From assembly GCA_018241125.1 (NCBI GenBank), contig JAFEEL010000036.1, positions 1 through 40,990 of the forward strand: a stretch of 40,990 nt of DNA, written 5' to 3'. The DNA is from Pseudomonadota bacterium (GTDB taxonomy: Bacteria; Pseudomonadota; Gammaproteobacteria; Xanthomonadales; Xanthomonadaceae). Under the pieces are notes generated by a model. That model ran no database searches and had not been told where the DNA came from. It worked only from the letters and a program-made list of their open reading frames with translations. Each line of letters begins with the position of its first letter. Positions within the stretch are counted from its first letter, which is position 1. Positions 9,165 to 16,950 of this stretch are shown here, in pieces. The position numbers and the translations under genes were made by a program.

Positions 9165-9682
9165 CCCGGAAGAAGATCATCATCATCGCCGGCCCGAACG
9201 GGGCGGGGAAAACCACGTTTGCGCGTTCCTTCCTGCCCGCCGAGGCGAACCTGCCGCGCTTCATCAATGCCGACCTGATCGCCGCCGGGCTGGCCCCGTT
9301 TGCGCCAGAGGCTGCCGCCGTCAAGGCCGGCCGGCTGATGCTGCAGGAGATTGATGCGTGTGCGCGACGCGGCGAGAGCTTCGCCTTCGAAACCACGCTC
9401 GCTGGCCAGGGCTACCTGCGGCATATCGCACAATGGCGCGTGCAGGGGTACCGCGTCAGCCTGTACTTCCTGCGCCTGCCAGACGCTGAAACCGCGATTG
9501 CCCGCGTTGCGGAGCGCGTGCGCCAGGGCGGTCATGACGTTCCCGAAGCGGTGATCCGCCGGCGTTTCGCCTCCGGCTGGAACAATTTCCTGGACCACTA
9601 CCAGGCTGCGGTAAACGACTGGGCTTTGTACGACAATACCGGGGACGAACCGGCGATGCTGGAATGGGGTGAAAATCGATGA
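9161..9682 (+). CDS. Zeta-toxin-like P-loop kinase
   Basis: A 173-residue AAA_33/zeta-toxin-like protein. A P-loop GPNGAGKTT lies at 11-19, then FINADLIAAGLAPF, which fits the zeta pattern with an acidic residue near the substrate, and then FAFETTLAG, the usual second motif. Zeta toxins phosphorylate UDP-N-acetylglucosamine and block wall synthesis; chromosomal relatives of this short form are often uncharacterised. The start overlaps the hsdS stop (ATGA 9161-9164) and the stop overlaps the next gene (ATGA 9679-9682), so it is embedded in the restriction operon. Its position between hsdS and hsdM is unusual. Activity as a toxin is inferred, not shown. Confidence 0.85.
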   Translation: MTRKKIIIIAGPNGAGKTTFARSFLPAEANLPRFINADLIAAGLAPFAPEAAAVKAGRLMLQEIDACARRGESFAFETTLAGQGYLRHIAQWRVQGYRVSLYFLRLPDAETAIARVAERVRQGGHDVPEAVIRRRFASGWNNFLDHYQAAVNDWALYDNTGDEPAMLEWGENR

Positions 9683-9930
9683 AGCAGCAGGAACTCTCCA
9701 AGGCGACGAACCCGGACCTGTCGGCGTCGCTCATCGCCATGCGGCGCGCCGCGCAGACGGCACGCAGGATCGCGGTGCAAACCGATACCGCCATCGTGCT
9801 GGTGAAGCAAGGCAAGCCGGTCAGGATCACGGCACAGCGGTTGCGTGAGTCAGACACGGCGTTCGCCAAAATGCTGTCCGCAATGCCCGACGTCGGCACG
9901 GACGAAGACTTCGCGCGCAAGTCGCGCTGA
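9679..9930 (+). CDS. Small protein, candidate partner of the zeta-like kinase
   Basis: An 83-residue protein, mixed alpha/beta by appearance. An Ala/Arg-rich helix (LIAMRRAAQTARRIAVQ) is followed by a strand-like segment (TAIVLVKQGKPVRITAQRL) and a charged tail. The pattern 'V-K-x-G-K-x-V-R-I' resembles small proteins I recall next to short zeta-type kinases, which would make it the antitoxin or regulator; this comparison is from memory. It is coupled to the kinase gene by ATGA, and 12 bp separate it from the hsdM start. No classical epsilon-antitoxin or DNA-binding motif is obvious. Confidence 0.7.
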   Translation: MKQQELSKATNPDLSASLIAMRRAAQTARRIAVQTDTAIVLVKQGKPVRITAQRLRESDTAFAKMLSAMPDVGTDEDFARKSR

Positions 9931-9942
9931 GTCGCCTTGCCG

Positions 9943-11829
9943 ATGCCGCGACAAAAGAAAGCCGTCACTGCGAAGACTTCGCGGGCCATCGCCTCCACGC
10001 AATCGCTGTCGGCCTTCGTGAAAAGCATCTGCGACGTGATGCGGCGTTCCAACTGCGCCAGCGCCCTGCAGTACGTGCCGGAGCTGACGTGGATCTTGTT
10101 CCTGCGCATCCTCGACGCGCAGGAAGCGCGCGACGCGGAAGCCGCCGAGGTGCTGGGCGCGGAGTTCTCGCCCGCGCTGCGCTCGCCGTATCGCTGGCAG
10201 GACTGGGCCGCGCCGAAAAGCTGGAAGCGGCAGGAACTGTTCGCCGCCGGTGACGGCAGGCTGTTCGACTTCATCAACAAGGAGTTGTTGCCACACCTGC
10301 ACGCGCTGGACGTGGACCCGCGCAACAATCTGCCCAATCCGGCCGCCAGCCCCAAGCAGCGCATCATCGGCCGCATCATGACGGCGGTGGAACGGGTGCG
10401 CGTGGATGACGAGGCCAACCTGCGCGACATCCTCGATCGCGTGCACGAGATCAGCATCGAGCACATCGACGACCAACACTTCTTCACGCTGTCGCAGGTG
10501 TATGAAGACCTGCTGCTGAAGATGGGCGAGAAAAACTCCGACGGTGGCCAGTTTTTCACCCCGCGCGAGGTGATTCGCGCCATGGTGCATACCGTGAAGC
10601 CGACGCTGGGCCAGACCGTCTATGACCCCTGCTGCGGCACCGGCGGTTTCCTCGCTGTGGCCTACGAGCACATGGCGCGCACGCTGGGCCAGGCACCGGC
10701 ATCCACCGCCATCGAGAAGCTCAAGCACGACAGCTTTTTCGGGCGCGAAAAGGAGAATCTGGTGTTCCCCATCGCGCTGGCCAATCTGGTGCTGCACGGC
10801 ATCGACCAGCCCAACCTGTGGCACGGCAATTCGCTGACTCGCCGTGCCACCTACGACGCGCTGTTCCGGCAGGCACCCGCGCAGTTCGACGTGATCCTCA
10901 CCAACCCGCCTTTCGGTGGCAAGGAAGGCAAGGACGCGCAGAAGAACTTTGCCTTCGAGACCAGCGCCACCCAGGTGCTGTTCGTGCAGGACATCCTGTC
11001 TGAGCTGGCGCCGGGCGGCACCTGCGCCATCGTGCTGGACGAAGGGCTGTTGTTTCGCACCAACGAAAGCGCATTCGTGGAAACCAAACGCAAGCTGCTG
11101 GACGAATGCGATCTGTGGGCCATCGTCAGCCTGCCCGGCGGCGTGTTTTCCACCGCTGGCGCGGGCGTCAAGACCAACCTGCTGTTCTTCACCAAGGGCA
11201 AGAAGACCGAGCGCATCTGGTACTACGATCTGTCGTGGGTGAAGGTGGGCAAGAAGACGCCGCTGACGCTGGCGCATTTCGGCTTCGGCACCGACGGCGA
11301 GGCGCTGGGCGATGAGGCCTTGCCCGCCGCGCTGGTGGCGGACTGGAAGGCCGATGAGGCGAATACCGGCCCGCCGTTCCCGAGTTATGCGCGCGCGTTG
11401 GCGACGCGTGGCGACAGCCGCTATTCGTGGACGCTGGATTTCGCCGCACGCCGCGCCAGCGCGCGCGAGGCGATGCAGCCCTTGCAAGACAAGGCGGCAA
11501 GCATCAAGGCCGCTGCGGTCGATCTGAAGGAAGACCTCAAGCGCCTGAAAAAGGACAAGGCGGACGAACAACAGATCGAAGCCTTGGACGCGGACATCCG
11601 CGCCAAGGAAAAGGCTGCGCGCGATCTGGAAGCCGGCGCCGCTGCCATCGATGCGGCGGTGTTCGACTTGAAAGCGGTCAACCCGAACGCCGTGGCCATG
11701 GTGGATGAGCGCTCACCGGGTGAAATCATCGACAGCATCGACGCGCAGAGCCAGATCGTGGAGCAGGCGCTGGGGCGCTTGCGCGGCTTGCTGGCAGCGT
11801 CGGAGTCGGCAGTGGCTGACGGCGACTGA
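9943..11829 (+). CDS. hsdM: Type I restriction-modification methyltransferase subunit
   Basis: A 628-residue N6-adenine DNA methyltransferase. The helical N-terminal domain (about 15-170) is followed by the SAM-binding motif DPCCGTGGFL at about 228-237 and the catalytic NPPF at 321-324. The C-terminal region (about 500-590) is rich in Lys/Glu/Ala heptads and probably forms the coiled coil that contacts HsdS. With two HsdM and one HsdS it would methylate the target that HsdR restricts. I chose ATG 9943 over the TTG two codons earlier. The gene is the last of the operon and stops one base before the convergent bioC stop. Confidence 0.95.
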   Translation: MPRQKKAVTAKTSRAIASTQSLSAFVKSICDVMRRSNCASALQYVPELTWILFLRILDAQEARDAEAAEVLGAEFSPALRSPYRWQDWAAPKSWKRQELFAAGDGRLFDFINKELLPHLHALDVDPRNNLPNPAASPKQRIIGRIMTAVERVRVDDEANLRDILDRVHEISIEHIDDQHFFTLSQVYEDLLLKMGEKNSDGGQFFTPREVIRAMVHTVKPTLGQTVYDPCCGTGGFLAVAYEHMARTLGQAPASTAIEKLKHDSFFGREKENLVFPIALANLVLHGIDQPNLWHGNSLTRRATYDALFRQAPAQFDVILTNPPFGGKEGKDAQKNFAFETSATQVLFVQDILSELAPGGTCAIVLDEGLLFRTNESAFVETKRKLLDECDLWAIVSLPGGVFSTAGAGVKTNLLFFTKGKKTERIWYYDLSWVKVGKKTPLTLAHFGFGTDGEALGDEALPAALVADWKADEANTGPPFPSYARALATRGDSRYSWTLDFAARRASAREAMQPLQDKAASIKAAAVDLKEDLKRLKKDKADEQQIEALDADIRAKEKAARDLEAGAAAIDAAVFDLKAVNPNAVAMVDERSPGEIIDSIDAQSQIVEQALGRLRGLLAASESAVADGD

Positions 11830-11830
11830 T

Positions 11831-12730
11831 TCAACCGCTGCGCCGCCGGATCGGGATCGCCGATAGCGGCACGCTGGCCAGTTCTTCGCCGCCGCCGCGC
11901 AGCGGCTGCCCCGGCGGCGGGGCGAACGCTTGCGCGTAGATCACTTCCCAAGTGCTGGGCAGCACGCCGTCGCGGCGCAGCGCCTCGTAGGCATCCGCCA
12001 CGCGGGCCATGCGCGTCTTGCCCATCAGGCCGCGGCGGCGGTCGGCGCGGGCGTTGTGGGCGCCCAGCGTTTGCAACTCGCGCATCAGCGTGCGCGCATC
12101 CGGGTAGGTCAGGGAGAACTGCTCGGCGTACAGCACCGGGTCGCGGAAGCCGGCGTCCTGCAGGGCATCGCCCACGCGCTGGATGTGCGCGAAGGGCGTG
12201 ACCGGATCGCCGGCGCCGGCCTGCGTGAAGGCATCGCGCAGCTCGCGCAAGGTGCCCGGGCCGAAGGTGGAAAACAGCAGCAGGCCATCGGGCCGCAACA
12301 CGCGGCGAAACCCACGCAGCGTGCGCGGCAGGTCATCGACCCATTGCAGGCACAGGTTGGAGAACAGCGCATCCACGCTGCCATCGGCCAGCGGCAATGC
12401 GTTGACGTCGGCGCACAGCGCGTGCAGGCGCTGCGGCCCGAGCTTCCACCACGGCGCGCGGGCGATCTGGCGCAGCATCGGCAGGGCGAAATCCAGCGCC
12501 AGCACCTGCGCCTTGGGCCAGCGCGCGTGCATCGCCTGCGCGGCGCGCCCCGGGCCCGCGCCCAGATCGAGCACCCGCGTCGGGATGCGCTCGCCGAGGC
12601 GATCGAGCTGTTCGAGCAGGCGGGCTTCGACCTCGCGTTGCAGCGCCGCGGCGGACTCGTAGCCGGCGGCGGCGCGGGCGAAGGCGCGGCGCACGCGGGC
12701 TGCGTCGAGGGTGGGATCGGGGCGGGTCAT
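11831..12730 (-). CDS. bioC: Malonyl-[acyl-carrier protein] O-methyltransferase
   Basis: A 299-residue class I SAM methyltransferase with motif I VLDLGAGPGRAAQ at about 53-65, LALDFALPML as motif II and LFSNLCLQWVDDLP, typical of BioC. It methylates the free carboxyl of malonyl-ACP so that fatty-acid synthase can build the pimeloyl chain for biotin. The ATG overlaps the bioH stop (ATGA 12727-12730), so it is translated with bioH. The frame is open further upstream, but only through bioH. It is the last gene of the biotin operon and converges with hsdM. Confidence 0.94.
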   Translation of the reverse strand: MTRPDPTLDAARVRRAFARAAAGYESAAALQREVEARLLEQLDRLGERIPTRVLDLGAGPGRAAQAMHARWPKAQVLALDFALPMLRQIARAPWWKLGPQRLHALCADVNALPLADGSVDALFSNLCLQWVDDLPRTLRGFRRVLRPDGLLLFSTFGPGTLRELRDAFTQAGAGDPVTPFAHIQRVGDALQDAGFRDPVLYAEQFSLTYPDARTLMRELQTLGAHNARADRRRGLMGKTRMARVADAYEALRRDGVLPSTWEVIYAQAFAPPPGQPLRGGGEELASVPLSAIPIRRRSG

Positions 12731-13587
12731 GGCGATGGATCGAAAACGGCATCGTTGCCCCTCACCCCAACCCCTCTCCCGCTGGGAGAGGGGCTGAAAG
12801 CGGCATCGCATCGCTGCGTAGGGCCGACACTCCCCAAATCGAGAAAAGCCGCAATCGCCCCCGCCAACGCATCGGCGTGGGTGAGAAACGGCGCGTGCCC
12901 GGAATCGAGCTGGACATGGCGCGATCCCGGCGCGAGCGCGGCGGCGGCGGCGACCGCGCGCGGATCGACCAGCCGATCGCGACGCGCGCCGATCCACAGG
13001 CTTCGCACGCGCAAGCCCGGCAGCAGATCGCGTAGGTCGGTGTTTTCCAGCAGATGCAGACCGTCGGCGAGCGCGGACGGGGCCGGGTCGCCGTGCGCGA
13101 AGGCTTGCGCCCGCAGCGCGCGCAAGCTGTCCTTGGCGTGCGCGCAGCCGAGCGTCTCCAAAGCGAGGAAGCGCTCGACGGTGGCATGCACGTCGGTTTG
13201 CAGGCCGGTTTCGAAGTTGCGGAACACTTCCACGTCCATGCCCTGCGGCCAGTCGGTGGCGCGCACGAAACGCGGGGTCGAACACAGCATCGCCAGTGCC
13301 GTCACGTGTTCAGGGCGGGTTTCAGCAGCGTGCAGGGCGAACAGCCCGCCCAGCGACCAGCCCAGCCACGGCGCCGGCGGGGTCGCAGCGGCGATCGCGG
13401 CCACGCACGATTCCAGATCCAGCAGCGAGGCGTCGTCGCGACTGCGTCCGTGCCCGGGCAGATCGACCAAATACAAGGTGCGACGGGTGGACAGGCGATC
13501 GAGCAGCGCGCCGAACAGGCCGCAGTGCATCGCCCAGCCGTGGATCATCACCAGCGGCGGGCCGTCGCCGCGTACTTCGATATGCAT
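12727..13587 (-). CDS. bioH: Pimeloyl-[acyl-carrier protein] methyl ester esterase
   Basis: A 286-residue alpha/beta hydrolase. The nucleophile is S78 in GWSLGG, the likely acid is D204, and the base is H231 in GHAPFLTH. It removes the methyl group placed by BioC once the pimeloyl chain is complete. The catalytic domain ends near residue 252, matching the 256 residues of E. coli BioH. The last 30 or so residues (FSPSPSGRGVGVRGN and neighbours) are read from a dispersed hairpin repeat at 12755-12795 and are unlikely to be ancestral. Both ends overlap neighbouring genes by ATGA: with bioF at 13584-13589 and with bioC at 12727-12730. Confidence 0.93.
   Translation of the reverse strand: MHIEVRGDGPPLVMIHGWAMHCGLFGALLDRLSTRRTLYLVDLPGHGRSRDDASLLDLESCVAAIAAATPPAPWLGWSLGGLFALHAAETRPEHVTALAMLCSTPRFVRATDWPQGMDVEVFRNFETGLQTDVHATVERFLALETLGCAHAKDSLRALRAQAFAHGDPAPSALADGLHLLENTDLRDLLPGLRVRSLWIGARRDRLVDPRAVAAAAALAPGSRHVQLDSGHAPFLTHADALAGAIAAFLDLGSVGPTQRCDAAFSPSPSGRGVGVRGNDAVFDPSP
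12755..12795. repeat. Dispersed hairpin repeat inside the bioH 3' end
   Basis: It contains a perfect 9-bp inverted repeat, CCCTCTCCC (12772-12780) and GGGAGAGGG (12784-12792), with a GCT loop, preceded by a CCCCTCACCCCAAC tail. Related elements occur at 21603-21668 and 40830-40890. Near-identical 13-bp sequences (12742-12754 and 12796-12808, one mismatch) flank it. Confidence 0.8.
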
Positions 13588-14816
13588 CAGTGCGCCGCCT
13601 CGTCACCGCCCGCTGCGTCGCGTCGCGTTTCCATCTGCGCGGCCAGCGGTTCTAGCGCCGCCAGCAGCGCATCCACGTCCGCTTCGGAGTGCGCCGCGCT
13701 CAGGGTGATGCGCAACCGCGCGCCGCCCGGCGGCACGCTGGGGGGGCGGATCGCACCGACCAGGAAGCCGCGTTCCTGCAAGTCGTGCGCCGCTTGCATC
13801 GCCAGCGCATTGTCGCCCAGTGGTAGCGGCTGGATGGGGGTGTGGGAATCGAGCAGGCGCAGGCCGCGCGCGTGCGCGCCGGCGCGGAAGCGGGCGATCA
13901 GCGCGTGCAGCTTGTCGCGTCGCCACGCTTCTTCCCGCGACAGCTTGAGCGCGGTCAGCGCCGCCACCGCCAGCGCCGGCGGCGCGGCGGTGGTGAAGAT
14001 GTACGTGCGCGCGGTTTGCGCGATGTGCTCGATCAGCCAGTCCGGCCCGACCAGCACCGCCCCGCAGGTGCCCAGCGCCTTGCCGAGGGTGACCAGCAGC
14101 AGCGGCGCTTGCTCGGACGTCAAGCCGGCGGCGGCGGCGCTGCCGCGCCCGTCTGGGCCGATCACCCCGGCCGCGTGCGCTTCGTCGACGTACAACACTC
14201 CGCGTTGCTGCGCCGCCAGCGTGGCCAGTTCCGGCAGCGGCGCGACGTCGCCGTCCATGCTGAACACACCGTCGGTGGCGATCAGCAACGCGCCGTCCGG
14301 ATGCGCCTGCGCCTGCCGGAGCGCGGCCGCCGCGTCGGCGTGCGGGTAACGCACGATCTTCGCCTGCGCCAGGCGCGCACCGTCGATCAGGCTGGCGTGG
14401 TCGAGCTTGTCTTGCAAGCACACGTCGCCAGGTTGCAGCAGCGCTTGCACCACCGCCAGATTGGCCAGATACCCGGAGCCGAACAACAGCGCGCGAGGGT
14501 ACCCCAACCAGTCGGCCACCGCGTGTTCGAGCGCCGAATGTTCACCGTGGTGGCCGCACACCGCGTGCGAGGCGCCGGCACCGACCCCGCAGTTCTTCGC
14601 CGCGACCTGCATCGCCGCCACCACCGCCGGGTGATGGGCCAGCCCGAGATAATCGTTGCCGGCGAAGTTGCGCAGACGCTGACCATCGCAGCGCACGAAC
14701 GCCTCGTGGCACTGGCTGATGTGCCGACGCCGGCGCACGAGGTCGCCGGCGACCCGCTGCTCGTCGGCCTCCAGCAGGCGCTGACGCAGATCGATGCGGG
14801 TGCCGTCGGTGGGCAT
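13587..14816 (-). CDS. bioF: 8-amino-7-oxononanoate synthase
   Basis: A 409-residue PLP enzyme of the alpha-oxoamine synthase family. Conserved points are the GNDYLGL start (53-59), the cofactor-stacking region GASHAVCGHHGEH, the DEAH pair at 211-214 and the PLP lysine K246 in TLGKALGTCG. It condenses pimeloyl-ACP with L-alanine to give 8-amino-7-oxononanoate. I chose ATG 14816 (MPTDGTRIDLRQRL), because the open frame upstream has no family resemblance. The stop overlaps the bioH start. About 160 bp separate it from bioB with no evident gene. Confidence 0.96.
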   Translation of the reverse strand: MPTDGTRIDLRQRLLEADEQRVAGDLVRRRRHISQCHEAFVRCDGQRLRNFAGNDYLGLAHHPAVVAAMQVAAKNCGVGAGASHAVCGHHGEHSALEHAVADWLGYPRALLFGSGYLANLAVVQALLQPGDVCLQDKLDHASLIDGARLAQAKIVRYPHADAAAALRQAQAHPDGALLIATDGVFSMDGDVAPLPELATLAAQQRGVLYVDEAHAAGVIGPDGRGSAAAAGLTSEQAPLLLVTLGKALGTCGAVLVGPDWLIEHIAQTARTYIFTTAAPPALAVAALTALKLSREEAWRRDKLHALIARFRAGAHARGLRLLDSHTPIQPLPLGDNALAMQAAHDLQERGFLVGAIRPPSVPPGGARLRITLSAAHSEADVDALLAALEPLAAQMETRRDAAGGDEAAH

Positions 14817-14976
14817 CGGAGTATCGCCGTGAACTCGCCGCGATGGCGAGGCTCGGCCCGATGCTGCGCCCGATCGTCGCCGCGAAAGTGCGACCGGTTT
14901 TGCGCTTTGCATGGGTTCGTCGGCGTGGACCGGCCGTTCGTCCGCGCGTACCGGCGCTGTTGAGCCGGCGTTCACG

Positions 14977-16101
14977 TCACGCCACGACCGGCGCTGCGTG
15001 CATCGGCAGAGGTTCGGCGCGCGCCGCACTGGCACAGGCGCAGTGGCCGCCGCAGCCGCCGCCTTCCGAATCGTTGCCGAGGGAGCCTGCGGTGTCGTTG
15101 GGTACCACCATCGCCTGCAGCCCCAGCCGCGCGAACAGGCGCTGGTCGTGGGCGACATCGGGGTTGCCGGTGGTCAGCAGCTTCTCGCCGTAAAAGATCG
15201 AATTGGCGCCGGCGAGGAAGCACAGCGCCTGCAGCTCGTCGCTCATCGTCTCGCGGCCGGCCGACAGGCGCACCATCGAGCGCGGCATCAGGATGCGCGC
15301 GACCGCGATCGTGCGCACGAACTCGAACGGGTCGAGCTCGGCGGTCTCCGCCAGCGGCGTGCCGGCGACCCGCACGAGGCGGTTGATCGGCACCGAGTCC
15401 GGGTGCGCCGGCAGGCTGGCCAGCGCGTGCAGCAGGCCGGCGCGCTCGTCGCGCGACTCGCCCATGCCGACGATGCCGCCGCAGCAGGTTTTCAGGCCGG
15501 CATCGCGGACGTGGCCGAGGGTGTCCAGACGATCCTGAAACTGCCGGGTGTGGATAATTTGCCCGTAATGCTCCGGCGCGGTGTCGAGGTTGTGGTTGTA
15601 GTAATCCAGCCCGGCGGCCTTGAGCGTGCCGGCCTGCTCGCCGGTCAACATCCCCAGCGTGGCGCAGGTTTCCAGCCCCAGCGCCTTCACCCCGGCGACG
15701 ATGTCGGCGATCTTTTCGATGTCGCGATCCTTGGGCGAGCGCCACGCCGCGCCCATGCAAAACCGCGAAGCGCCGGCGTCGCGGGCGGCCTGCGCGCGGG
15801 CGATCACGTCGGCGGCATCCATCAGTTTTTGCGCGCCCACCCCGGTGTCGTAACGCGCCGCCTGCGGGCAGTACGCGCAATCCTCGGGGCAGCCGCCGGT
15901 CTTGATCGACAACAGGGTCGAGACCTGCACTTGGCTGGGATCGAAGTGTTCGCGGTGCACGCCGGCAGCGCGGAACAGCAGATCGGTGAACGGCAGGTCG
16001 AACAGGGCGCGCACCTGCGCGCGGGTCGGCGCGGTATGGGTCGGGTCGGATCCTTCGGCTTCGCTCAGGACAGGCCCTTCGGCTTCGCTCAGGACAGGCA
16101 T
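14977..16101 (-). CDS. bioB: Biotin synthase with a repeat-encoded N-terminus
   Basis: A 374-residue radical SAM enzyme. The cluster cysteines C71, C75 and C78 are in CPEDCAYC, and the downstream motif [10 protein letters not shown] is characteristic of BioB. It inserts sulfur into dethiobiotin in the last step of biotin synthesis, consuming its auxiliary iron-sulfur cluster. The first 17 residues are unusual: two identical octads (PVLSEAEG twice, residues 2-17) read from two tandem copies of a dispersed repeat at 16052-16099. The family-like sequence starts near residue 28 ([11 protein letters not shown]). The ATG at 16101 is the only good upstream start. Either the repeat has replaced the native N-terminus or it was inserted within it. 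First gene of the operon. Confidence 0.95.
   Translation of the reverse strand: MPVLSEAEGPVLSEAEGSDPTHTAPTRAQVRALFDLPFTDLLFRAAGVHREHFDPSQVQVSTLLSIKTGGCPEDCAYCPQAARYDTGVGAQKLMDAADVIARAQAARDAGASRFCMGAAWRSPKDRDIEKIADIVAGVKALGLETCATLGMLTGEQAGTLKAAGLDYYNHNLDTAPEHYGQIIHTRQFQDRLDTLGHVRDAGLKTCCGGIVGMGESRDERAGLLHALASLPAHPDSVPINRLVRVAGTPLAETAELDPFEFVRTIAVARILMPRSMVRLSAGRETMSDELQALCFLAGANSIFYGEKLLTTGNPDVAHDQRLFARLGLQAMVVPNDTAGSLGNDSEGGGCGGHCACASAARAEPLPMHAAPVVA
16052..16099. repeat. Dispersed 23-bp repeat, two tandem copies in bioB
   Basis: Two copies with a 24-bp (8-codon) period each contain CCTTCGGCTTCGCTCAGG, and cover codons 2-17 of bioB. An exact reverse-complement copy of the 23-bp unit lies at 16339-16361 inside comF. 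The unit resembles a repeat seen widely in bacterial genomes that gives peptides such as VLSEAEG. Confidence 0.9.
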
Positions 16102-16143
16102 GGGAGGCTCGCAAGCAGGCGGTAGGAATGCGAAAGTCTGGGA

Positions 16144-16938
16144 ATGCCAGCGGCCCCTGTCAACTTGAACGAGCCCTTGCCGGTTGACGGCTGGCTGGCC
16201 CGCGCCGGCCGGGTGCTGTTGCCGCCGCGCTGTCTGGTGTGTGCTGACCCGGGTGCCGATGGCCACGACCTGTGCGCGGCGTGCATGACGCAACTGCCGT
16301 GGAACCACGCCAGTTGCCGGCGTTGCGGGGTGCCGATGCCTGTCCTGAGCGAAGCCGAAGGACCCGTCCCGAGCCCAGCCGGAGCGCCGGAAACGACGGT
16401 CTGCGGGCGCTGCTTGCGCAAACCGCCGCCGCTCGAACGCGTGCTGGCCGCGTTCGACTACCGCTTTCCAGTCGATCGCTTGGTGCCGCGCTTCAAGTTC
16501 CACCACGATCTTGCCGCCGGACGCGAACTGGCCGCGGCGCTGTGCACGTTCGTCGCGCCGGCGCTGGCGGTGGACGGCGAGCGCCCGCAGGCACTCATCC
16601 CGGTGCCGCTGCACACCGCGCGCCTGCGCGAGCGCGGCTACAACCAGGCGCTGGAACTGGCGCGACCGCTGGCGCGGGCGTTTTCGATCCCGCTGCTACG
16701 CGATGCCCTGCGGCGTATCCGCGCGACCGCAGCGCAGTCCGATCTGGGCGCGCTGGCACGGCGACGCAATCCGCGCGGCGCGTTCGCGGTCGCCGGCAAG
16801 CCGCTGCCCGCGCATGTGGCCCTGATCGACGACGTGATGACGACCGGGGCGACGGTGCACGAATGCGCGCGGGTGTTGCACCGCGCCGGGGTGGCGCGGG
16901 TGGATGCGTGGGTGGTGGCGCGGGTGCCGATGCGGTGA
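16144..16938 (+). CDS. comF: ComF family protein (double zinc ribbon plus phosphoribosyltransferase)
   Basis: A 264-residue protein with zinc-ribbon cysteine pairs C30/C33, C44/C47, C58/C61 and C87/C90. A phosphoribosyltransferase domain follows, with the PRPP loop [17 protein letters not shown] near 225-241. ComF proteins are needed for natural transformation in several bacteria (DNA handling after uptake), but their exact reaction is unsettled. Residues 66-73 (PVLSEAEG) are read from one copy of a dispersed repeat, placed in the loop between the last two cysteine pairs, where extra residues can be tolerated. It is divergent from bioB, with only 42 bp between the starts. Confidence 0.9.
   Translation: MPAAPVNLNEPLPVDGWLARAGRVLLPPRCLVCADPGADGHDLCAACMTQLPWNHASCRRCGVPMPVLSEAEGPVPSPAGAPETTVCGRCLRKPPPLERVLAAFDYRFPVDRLVPRFKFHHDLAAGRELAAALCTFVAPALAVDGERPQALIPVPLHTARLRERGYNQALELARPLARAFSIPLLRDALRRIRATAAQSDLGALARRRNPRGAFAVAGKPLPAHVALIDDVMTTGATVHECARVLHRAGVARVDAWVVARVPMR
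16339..16361. repeat. Dispersed 23-bp repeat, copy within comF
   Basis: This is the exact reverse complement of the unit at 16052-16074. It is in frame in comF, adding eight residues between two zinc-binding cysteine pairs. Confidence 0.9.
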
Positions 16939-16950
16939 TCGGCGCGCGCG

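Noticed and set aside
11827-11833. Terminator between convergent hsdM and bioC
   Set aside because: Only one base separates the two stops and no hairpin with T-run is present on either side.
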